Source: Semisulcospira habei (lineage: Eukaryota > Mollusca > Gastropoda > Semisulcospiridae). Taken from it: a stretch of 64,000 nt of DNA. The translations under genes were made by a program, and so were the position numbers. Positions 55,695-64,000 of the stretch are shown here, in pieces. How positions within the stretch are numbered: the first letter of the stretch is position 1; each line of letters opens with the position of its first letter. The stretch covers positions 164,281,669 to 164,345,668 of the forward strand of contig BTPG01000004.1 in assembly GCA_036245525.1 (NCBI GenBank), read 5' to 3'. The notes beneath the pieces are model-generated. The model saw nothing but the letters and a program-made list of their open reading frames with translations, was not told the origin of the DNA and made no database searches.

Positions 55695-55938
55695 CAGTTT
55701 GTAATTGGGGGCATTCCGCTGCCGTCTATGCACCCTCCTACCAGACGCACCCTCTGTGACAGACGACGCTGGGCCATCATGCTGCTGCTGACTAATTTTG
55801 CCATGGGCCTTGGTCATGTGCCAGGAAGGGGCGTGCTTGTCCACTTCCATAGATCCCGATGGGTGTGGACATCCTGCTGCCATCTGGCACTGGGTGTGTG
55901 CAGAAAGTGCTGAGTGTGGCCAAAACGGTGTTGCTGCA
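55695..55938 (-). pseudogene. Upstream exon of the recombinase pseudogene
   Basis: The frame covers SGSMEVDKHAPSWHMTKAHG then KISQQQHDGPASS and RRVHRRQRNAPNYKL. A possible 3' splice site (TGTTTGCAG) lies at about 55939. It may be internal rather than first; ATG codons at 55945 and within the exon are candidates. Confidence 0.6.
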
Positions 55939-55974
55939 AACATGTCAAATACAACCATGTAAACCATTGCCATT

Positions 55975-56845
55975 TTGAATCAGATATATACATAATTACA
56001 GCAGTACCTCCTGCCCCTATGAACAATAACTGGTAATACAGTAAAAGGCGACACTTCAGTTGCAAAATCAAAAAAAAAAAATATTCGTGGAAGTCTGTTC
56101 TTCGAATCGCAAGGTAGTTTTGCGTACGATGATTCAAATACACAATGAAATCTGGCGCCATCTTTTTACAGTGCATGTATACATGTCAAGTTACTTTTCG
56201 ATATCAATCACACATGTCAGAAAAAAAAGCAACCCAATCGCGTGACAGATTGACCTTGTAATGTGTTATTGAACGAATTCCTTTCGTTGAAGAAGAAAGC
56301 TTTTGTTAAATTCGTAGGGTTCTATTATCTGTTACTACAAGACTGACTGAGCAGCACTGACTGACTGAGACGCGGGTCGTAGCAGACGGCCGGCGTCTCA
56401 GTTTTCTCAGCCAAACGGGTCCATATAGGCTACTGTGCAATTGTATCTGATTGGGAGCATCTCAGTTAAATAACTGCGCTGAAGAAGTACACTTGGGTGT
56501 GCTTTTAACTAAGAAATATTGCATAAAAACAATCTTACCTGATGGAACGACGGTTGGCGGGACGAGAGACAATAGAAGGGGAAACAACTCAGTTCACTCT
56601 GCGCAGCCGAACGACGCTCGCTTCCGTGGTAACACACTGGCCCAGTGCATTTAAAACACACAACATTAGGTAAACCTTCAAAAATGGGACATCCAATTTT
56701 TATATTTTTTTCTGAATTTTGAATGAAAGATAATGCAGAAACAACCCTCAGAAAAAATGGGTGCCTGACTTGGTCACCCAGAATTTTACACACACCCATT
56801 TTCCAGAAGGATGGTAAAGAAAGTCGCCCATATTTGTGGTTTTGT
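55975..56845. other. No gene seen
   Basis: Unrecognised. A hairpin-like pair AAAAATGGGTG and CACCCATTTT is near 56750-56800. Confidence 0.45.
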
Positions 56846-56946
<101 letters not shown>

Positions 56947-57146
56947 CCTGCCCCACCTCCTCTCCCTCCAGAAGGTAACTCAAGCGCCCTTGTATATGGA
57001 AACGGACACTGTTCGGTCTCTCTGCTACCTTCACTCCGCTCCCACGGCCTCCGCCATTCCAGTCCGGCCTCTGCTTCCCGGGCTGTTCCACTACTCTCAT
57101 TGAGTCGTCTGCTTTCCCCGGCTTGTCCACTACTCCAGGCTGATCT

Positions 57147-57267
57147 TGACCCTTTGCGTGTCGGTAGCGCCGGGTTTCTGTCGCGATGATTCCTGTACAA
57201 TTTCTGTCGCGATGATTCCTACAGGAATCATCACGACAGAAACCGCTACCGACACACAAAGGGTTAA
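57147..57267. mobile_element. Family D with a duplicated inner arm
   Basis: CCCTTTGCGTGTCGGTAGCG to CCGACACACAAAGGGTTAA. The left inner segment TTTCTGTCGCGATGATTCCT is present twice, period about 29 bp. Confidence 0.88.
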
Positions 57268-57627
57268 TCAAAAGTAGACCGCCAAGGTTTAAAATGCAAA
57301 CTGCTGAGAGAGAAAGACTAAGGCTGATCTTGCAGATCCCGTTACAAATTCCTCAGATAAAGACAATGTGGCCGGAAGGCGACAAATTGGCATGCACTGC
57401 CTGGACCGAACTGATTCCTTGACTTGTGCACATCACCGGACTACCCTGATAAGGTGTTCATTAACAAACCAATCAGTCAGGTGTTCATTCTTCATGTCAG
57501 TCAATGTAAGCTTGTGACAGAACGTTCTACATCATCACTGTCTTCTCAGTTCCGATTCTTGCAGTACAAACACACGTTGGTTATGGACGTAGCCTATATT
57601 AAAACAATGATGCAGCACTTGCATTAG
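57268..57627. other. No gene seen
   Basis: Unrecognised. Confidence 0.4.
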
Positions 57628-57752
57628 AAAAACCCTTTAGCTATTGGTAGCGGCGGTTTCTGTCGCGATGATTTCTGCGTGATCTGGCATACCCTTGAAT
57701 TATCATGGTCGATCCATCTCCTGCTGTAGTGCGTCAGGGCTGAATGGGTTAA
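57628..57752. mobile_element. Chimeric element: family D left half plus family A right half
   Basis: AACCCTTTAGCTATTGGTAG and TGTCGCGATGATTTCTGCG (D) run straight into TGATCTGGCATACCCTTGAA, GGTCGATCC and GGCTGAATGGGTTAA (A1). Confidence 0.8.
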
Positions 57753-58599
57753 ACCAGTGCCAACTACAACGATCGTCCTCCCCGCTCGTGAGTCAGTAGA
57801 GTCGTGGACCGGGCTCTGTAGTTCGAGCAGCTCATGTATTATCAGTTGTAAAGCCCGGGATGGGGCCCAAATTTATGGCGAGTCAACGCCTCTCGAACGG
57901 CTCTGTAATCGGGGTAAAATGTTTACACGTGCATAAAGATATAGAGGATATGTTTCATCCTATCAATAGCAAAGAAGCTGCAGTGCCAGTCCTCCCCGCT
58001 CGTGAATGGAAGTCGCTCTGAAACCGTCAGTCTGCAGTCAGCTCAGGTAGTAATGGATGCAGATGTCCGATATTTGTTTACACGTGGCCACTATGAAAAA
58101 ACCTTGTCCTAGTTGTTTTCGCCCTCGGCTGTACTGAATAATCTGTTTGGTACAGCGTGGGGATACGAAAAAAGATGGCGGGGGCAACTGGAGAACGTTC
58201 ACTCGTAAACTTACACAAACTGGCATGAAGAACAAAAATCAAACCGATGGATACACTAAAAGGGGCGCTGATGTGACGCAATATGACGGTTTCTTCGAGT
58301 GACTACACTCGCGCGCCTGGTGCAAGCTAGTGGATTCACTAAAAGAACCTGTAGGATTGATATTACATCAATGCGCACGCGACGCGTGATTTTCGAAGGC
58401 ACGTTTCAAGCGCGCTTTGGATGAAATATAGAAAGTCTTTGTTGTACTCATCGTTGTGCATTTGAACACCGTCCCATGGCCAGCATTGTGAAAACCAGTG
58501 ATGAAAACATTTTTTTTCCCAGAAGACATGCACGCCATACTGTCCAAGTCAGTGTCATAAGACAACGACATCTTTTGCTGCCAGGGAATCCAGCATTGA
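57753..58599. other. No gene; short direct repeat
   Basis: TCCTCCCCGCTCGTGA occurs at about 57775 and 57990. Otherwise unrecognised. Confidence 0.45.
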
Positions 58600-58692
58600 T
58601 TAACCTTTTCGCTCTTTGACGGCAGCGCTTGTTGTCGCTATGATTCACGCAAGATCAACCCTTTGGCTGTCGGTAGCGCTACCGACTAACAA
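58600..58692. mobile_element. Two family D fragments side by side
   Basis: TTAACCTTTTCGCTCTTTGAC then CGCTATGATTC is one left arm; CAACCCTTTGGCTGTCGGTAG then CGCTACCGAC is a second, collapsed one. Confidence 0.7.
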
Positions 58693-58781
58693 TGACCCGA
58701 AGGTCAGTATGAGGGACAAGGACCCTCCAGGGCAAGCCCGGAATGGTTGGAGGGGCCGGGGGATGGGGGCTGGAATGGAGG

Positions 58782-58870
58782 GACGATAGCCAGGAGGAAT
58801 GCCCCCCCCCCCTCCCGCCCGAGGGTGGGGTGGGGGGAGGTGGGAGAGGGGCATTACTCCTGGCTATCGC
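58782..58870. repeat. Hairpin with C/G-run loop
   Basis: CGATAGCCAGGAGGAATGCC and GGCATTACTCCTGGCTATCG flank a CCCCCCCCCC to GGGGGGAGG centre. Confidence 0.83.
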
Positions 58871-59107
58871 GTTTCTGCGTCAGGTTTGCACGGCGACTCC
58901 CCCGCCGCCCGCCGCCGCCTTGAAAGTTAGGGCAGGGACGTCAGCTCGGCACGGACACCTCACCCTACTATTTTAAGTTGAAAAAGAGTCTCGGTGGTAG
59001 TGTTTTATACTTGAAATACTAGTTTAGTTTTGTGCCGGAAATAGCTCTGTATAATGCGATGCGTCATGTCAGTGTCGCGCTGCTCTAGTGCGTTGGGGCT
59101 ACGTCAG

Positions 59108-59310
59108 TTAACCCGTTCAGTGCCGAGAACATTTTAACACCACCCATCCAGATGCAAGAGGTATAGATCCTCATGAGCCCCCGCAGTTGCGGGGGCTCAT
59201 GAGGATCTATGCCTCTTGCTGACACCACTTTCAACCCAGGTTCCTGTGTGTTGAATTGTCTAATAATTATTTCAGAAACAGTCTGCGGTCCGCATGGCAC
59301 TGGACGTGCT
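59108..59310. mobile_element. Family B element
   Basis: It begins TTAACCCGTTCAGTGCCGAG; core 59153-59219 is a near-perfect hairpin. The right terminus is decayed. Confidence 0.87.
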
Positions 59311-59427
59311 AATCCTACCTTCGATTACCTCGACCGAAAGGCGAGCAACACCAAAACACCGTGCACATGCCGAGACCATGCGACTTTAACCTCGGGAGAA
59401 TTTTAACACATTTGTCTGTCAGCCTCC

Positions 59428-59448
59428 TTTTTTTTTTTTTTTTTTTTC
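59428..59448. repeat. Poly-T run
   Basis: About 21 T. Confidence 0.9.
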
Positions 59449-59654
59449 TCTCCATCCTCATCTTGCATCCATCCACCTGAATAGAAAGATGCCGCGTGCA
59501 CCACACAGAGAATTCAGTGTCACACACAAGAACACCAAAAAGGAAAAGAAGCGAAGCGAAAGACACGTCCACACTAATCAAGAGCGGAGTTTTAAAGACT
59601 TTTCTTATTTGCTCGAGGCACAGGCGCGGGATGCTAGTGGCGTCATTAGTGACG

Positions 59655-59890
59655 TTTCCTTTGAGACGAACGACTCCCAACAACGCACGACAGCGAATAA
59701 CCAGCTTCTGCCATAAGCACAGACAACACTCCCAACATCTCCAAGAGGCATAGATCCTCATGAGCCCTCCGGGCTCATGAGGATCCATGCCCCTTGGAGA
59801 TGTTGGGAGTGTTGTCTGTGCTTATGGCCCAAGCTGACTGTGCGCCGTGATTTCGCTGTCGTTCGTTGTTGGGAGTCGTTCGGCATAAGC
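59655..59890. mobile_element. Family G long hairpin, copy 3
   Basis: Arms GACGAACGACTCCCAACAAC and TAAGCACAGACAACACTCCC pair with complements; B-like apex AGAGGCATAGATCCTCATGA. The best-preserved G copy. Confidence 0.9.
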
Positions 59891-60137
59891 TACTGCTCGC
59901 CTCCTGACACAGGCGGTGGTAGACGGCAGCTCTCTATTTACTACTACCCGCGTTAGGAGGTGAGCACTGGCGCAACGATTATCCCGTGCCTGTGGCGGGT
60001 GAGAAGACATGGGAAGTCTACCTCAGGAAAATGTCTTTGAGAGCCAGTCGAGAGGCCAAGCTGAGTCCGGAAAATACGTTCATGCAACCCTCGCCCACAC
60101 ACATTCTCGAAGACTGAAGAAGATACTTCGCTCTATA

Positions 60138-60187
60138 TTAACCCTTTGGTTGTCCGTATCAGTTTTCGTCGTGATGATTCCTGCATG
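60138..60187. mobile_element. Family D left half at the start of the satellite
   Basis: TTAACCCTTTGGTTGTCCG to CGTGATGATTCCTGCA is a complete left arm up to the apex. The satellite follows eight bases later. The right arm would lie beyond the window. Confidence 0.82.
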
Positions 60188-60194
60188 ACGTCTC

Positions 60195-63100
60195 ACGGTA
60201 GCAACAAAGACCATTTCACACCCTATGATCACGGCGGGACAAGACTATCTACGGTAGCGACAAAGACCATTTCACACCCTATGATCACGGCGGGACAAGA
60301 TTATCTACGGTAGCGACAAAGACCATTTCACACCCTATGATCACGGCGGGACAAGACTATCTACGGTAGCGACAAAGACCATTTCACACCATTATGATCA
60401 CGGCGGGACAAGACTATCTACGGTAGCGACAAAGACCATTTCACACCATTATGATCACGGTGGGACAAGACTATCTACGGTAGCGACAAAGACCATTTCA
60501 CACCCTATGATCACGGCGGGACAAGATTATCTATGGTAGCGACAAAGACCATTTCACACCCTATGATCACGGCGGGACAAAACTATCTACGGTAGCGACA
60601 AAGACCATTTCACACCATTATGGTCACTGGGGGACAAGACTATCTACGGTAGCGACAAAGACCATTTCACACCATTATGATCACGGTGGGACAAGACTAC
60701 CTACGGTAGCGACAAAGACCATTTCACACCATTATGATCATGGCGGGACAAGACTATCTATGGTAGCGACAAAGACCATTTCACACCCTATGATCACGGC
60801 GGGACAAGACTATCTATGGTAGCGACAAAGACCATTTCACACCCTATGATCACGGCGGGACAAGACTATCTACGGTAGCGACAAAGACCATTTCACACCC
60901 TATGATCACGGCGGGACAAGACTATCTACGGTAGCGACAAAGACCATTTCACACCATTATGATCACGGCGGGACAAGACTATCTACGGTAGCGACAAAGA
61001 CCATTTCACACCATTATGATCACGGTGGGACAAGACTATCTACGGTAGCAACAAAGACCATTTCACACCCTATGATCACGGCGGGACAAGATTATCTACG
61101 GTAGCGACAAAGACCATTTCACACCCTATGATCACGGCGGGACAAGACTATCTACGGTAGCGACAAAGACCATTTCACACCATTATGATCACTGGGGGAC
61201 AAGACTACCTACGGTAGCAACAAAGACCATTTCACACCATTATGATCATGGCGGGACAAGACTGTCTACCGTAGCGACAAAGACCATTTCACACCATTAT
61301 TATCACGGCGTGACAAGACTATCTACGGTAGCGACAAAGACCATTTCACACCATTATGATCACGGCGGGACAAGACTATCTATGGTAGCGACAAAGACCA
61401 TTTCACAAAATTATGATCACGGCGGGACAAGACTATCTACGGTAGTGACAAAGACCATTTAACACCATTAGGATCACGGCGGGACAAGACTATCTACGCT
61501 AGTGACAAAGACCATTTCACACCATTATGATCAGGGCGGGACAAGACTATCTACGGTAGCGACAAAGACCATTTCACACCATTATGATCACGGCGGGACA
61601 AGACTATCTACGGTAGCGACAAAGACCATTTCACACCCTATGATCACGGCGGGACAAGATTATCTACGGTAGCGACAAAGACCATTTCACACCCTATGAT
61701 CACGGCGGGACAAGACTATCTACGGTAGCGACAAAGACCATTTCACACCATTATGGTCACTGGGGGACAAGACTATCTACGGTAGTGACAAAGACCATTT
61801 CACACCATTATGATCACGGTGGGACAAGACTACCTACGGTAGCGACAAAGACCATTTCACACCATTATGATCATGGCGGGACAAGACTATCTATGGTAGC
61901 GACAAAGACCATTTCACACCCTATGATCACGGCGGGACAAGACTATCTACGGTAGCGACAAAGACCATTTCACACCCTATGATCATGGCGGGACAAGACT
62001 ATCTACGGTAGCGACAAAGACCATTTCACACCCTACGATCACGGCGGGACAAGACTATCTACGGTAGCGACAAAGACCATTTCACACCATTATGATCACG
62101 GCGGGACAAGACTATCTACGGTAGCGACAAAGACCATTTCACACCATTATGATCACGGTGGGACAAGACTATCTACGGTAGCGACAAAGACCATTTCACA
62201 CCCTATGATCACGGCGGGACAAGATTATCTACGGTAGCGACAAAGACCATTTCAGACCCTCTGATCACGGCGGGACAAGACTATCTACGGTAGCGACAAA
62301 GACCATTTCACACCATTATGATCACTGGGGGACAAGACTACCTACGGTAGCGACAAAGACCATTTCACACCATTATGATCATGGCGGGACAAGACTGTCT
62401 ACGGTAGCGACAAAGACCATTTCACACCATTATTATCACGGCGTGACAAGACTATCTACGGTAGCGACAAAGACCATTTCACACCATTATGATCACGGCG
62501 GGACAAGACTATCTACGGTAGCGAGAAAGACCATTTCAAAAAATTATGATCACGGCGGAACAAGACTATCTACGGTAGTGACAAAGACCATTTCACACCA
62601 TTATGATCACGGCGGGACAAGACTATCTATGCTAGTGACAAAGACCGTTTCACACCATTATGATCACGGCGGGACAAGACTATCTACGGTAGCGACAAAG
62701 ACCATTTCACACCCTATGATCACGGCAGGACAAGACTATCTACGGTAGCGACAAAGACCATTTCACACCATTATGATCACGGCGGGACAAGACTATCTAC
62801 GGTAGTGACAAAGACCATTTCACACCTTTATGATCAGGGCGGGACAAGACTATCTACGGTAGCGACAAAGACCATTCCACACGATTATGATCACGGTGGG
62901 ACAAGACTATCTACGGTAGCGACAAAGACTATTTCACACCATTATGATCACGGTGGGACAAGACTATCTACGGTAGCGACAAAGACCATTTCACACCATT
63001 ATGATCAGGGCGGGACAAGACTACGCTAGCGACAAAGACCATTTCACATCATTATGATCACGGCGGGACAAGGCTATCTAAGGTAGCGACAAAGACCATT

Positions 63101-64000
63101 TCACACCCTGTGATCACGGCGGGACAAGACTATCTACGGTAGCGACAAAGACCATTTCACACCCTATGATCACGGCGGGACAAGACTATCTACGGTAGAG
63201 ACAAAGACCATTTCACACCATTATGATCACGGCGGGACAAGACTATCTACGGTAGCAACAAAGACCATTTCACACCATTATGATCACGGTGGGACAAGAC
63301 TATCTACGGTAGCGACAAAGGACATTTCACACCATTATGATCACGGCGGGACAAGATTGTCGCTATCGTAGATAGTCTTGTCCCGCCATGATCATAGGGT
63401 GTGAAATGGTCTTTGTCGCTACCGTAGATAAAGACCATTTCACACCTATGATCACAGCGGGACAAGACTATCTACGGTAGCAACAAAGACCATTTCACAC
63501 CCTATGATCACGGCGGGACAAGACTATCTACGGTAGCGACAAAGATCATTTCACACCCTATGATCACGTCGGGACAAGACTATATACGGTAGCGACAAAG
63601 ACCATTTCACACCCTATGATCACGGCGGGACAAGACTATCTACAGTAGCGACAAAGACCATTTCACACACTATGATCACGGCGGGACAAGACTATCTACG
63701 GTAGCGACAAAGACCATTTCACACCCTATGATCACGGCGGGACAAGACTATCTACGGTAGCGACAAAGACCATTTCACACCATTATGATCACGGCGGGAC
63801 AAGACTATCTACGGTAGCGACAAAGACCATTTCATACCATTATGATCATCGTGGGACAAGACTATCTACGGTAGCGACAAAGACCATTTCACACCCTATG
63901 ATCACGGCGGGACAAGATTATCTATGGTAGCGACAAAGACCATTTCACACCCTATGATCACGGCGGGACAAGACTATCTACGGTAGCGACAAAGACCATT
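60195..64000. repeat. 56/57-bp satellite, about 67 monomers, continues past the window
   Basis: The monomer is ACGGTAGCGACAAAGACCAT then TTCACACC(C/AT)TATGATCA and CGGCGGGACAAGACTATCT. Variants repeat 1133 bp apart: TGGTCACTGG at 60621 and 61754, TGATCACTGG at 61186 and 62319, TATCACGGCGTG at 61301 and 62434, AAAATTATG at 61407 and 62540. This is a 20-monomer higher-order unit. Short open frames here are artefacts. Confidence 0.98.
63359..63429. repeat. Inverted monomer inside the satellite
   Basis: GTAGATAGTCTTGTCCCGCC to GAAATGGTCTTTGTCGCTAC is the complement of the standard monomer, with direct-orientation monomers on both sides. It forms a hairpin with either neighbour. Confidence 0.93.

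Larger units (their letters stand above)
52664..55938 (-). pseudogene. Crypton-like tyrosine recombinase with zinc-finger N-terminus, two exons, broken
   Basis: Exon 1 (55938-55695) encodes up to RRQRNAPNYKL and ends at a GTAAGT donor. Exon 2 starts at 55255 after a pyrimidine tract and CAG; both are phase 0. Exon 2 has an acidic stretch, CKFCGK...HLHDVH and CSHCKGLY...HSKRCC zinc-finger-like pairs, then the recombinase. Counting from 54333 the expected catalytic set is R168 (in KRGGE), K216, R289 (in TQLRK), H315 (in LGHD) and Y324; H315 and Y324 are nine apart as usual, but Thr replaces the first His (T286). The C-terminal part after the SINE (52866-52664) has a WGKAEEKAVETRF and RHRRWTNIKDYI block. 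It is broken by a T6 shift at 54768-54773, another one-base shift near 54345, and a SINE. A site-specific DNA strand-exchange role is inferred; host gene versus mobile Crypton cannot be decided. Confidence 0.8.

Noticed and set aside
62443..63029. Repetitive frames in the terminal satellite (TRLSTVATKTISHHYDHGG type)
   Set aside because: They arise from stretches of 57-bp monomers that keep frame; 56-bp monomers break them.

Overview
This is a eukaryotic, animal-type repeat landscape with almost no host coding sequence. I infer a mollusc, probably a marine gastropod. The reasons are long GT/GA/AC microsatellites, CR1/L2/Jockey-type LINE remnants, tRNA-derived SINEs ending in AACC-type tails, a Tc1-like transposon and very dense short hairpin elements. 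The organism call is inference; the repeat content is read directly. There are no bacterial-style operons, no CRISPR array and no convincing intact host gene.

Layout. 0-5.3 kb: a minus-strand LINE pseudogene, microsatellites, palindromes and a second LINE 3' fragment. 5.3-12.4 kb: a dense field of hairpin-cored TTAA-flanked elements. 12.48-14.22 kb: a complete-length Tc1-like transposon with both inverted ends and a broken transposase. 15.7-19.1 kb: a near full-length plus-strand LINE with a 698-residue reverse transcriptase frame. 19.4-24.5 kb: large foldbacks and hairpins. 24.74-25.58 kb: a 27-bp minisatellite sitting in the apex of a palindromic element. 25.6-34.5 kb: SINEs, LINE ends, microsatellites and hairpin elements. 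34.5-37.3 kb: a 96-bp satellite with a nine-monomer higher-order repeat. 37.3-52.6 kb: more hairpin elements, LINE ends and foldbacks. 52.66-55.94 kb: a two-exon Crypton-like tyrosine-recombinase pseudogene on the minus strand, broken by a SINE and two frameshifts. 55.9-60.1 kb: hairpin elements. 60.2-64.0 kb: a 56/57-bp satellite with a 20-monomer higher-order repeat, running off the window end.

The main theme is a set of short non-autonomous elements with TTAA at their ends (piggyBac-like by that criterion; no transposase of that type is present). I name them by hairpin: A (core TTCAAGGG...GGCGCC), B (core GCAAGAGGCATAGATC), C (GTTGCATGAG...), D (AACCCTTTGCGTGTCGG...), E (CATTCGAGACG...), F (GGGCCC-rich), G (a long hairpin carrying a B core), H and I. 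Three things stand out. Arm variants are paired, so both arms of one copy carry the same change. The same core sits inside elements with different outer ends. Family D apices are associated with tandem arrays at several stages of growth.
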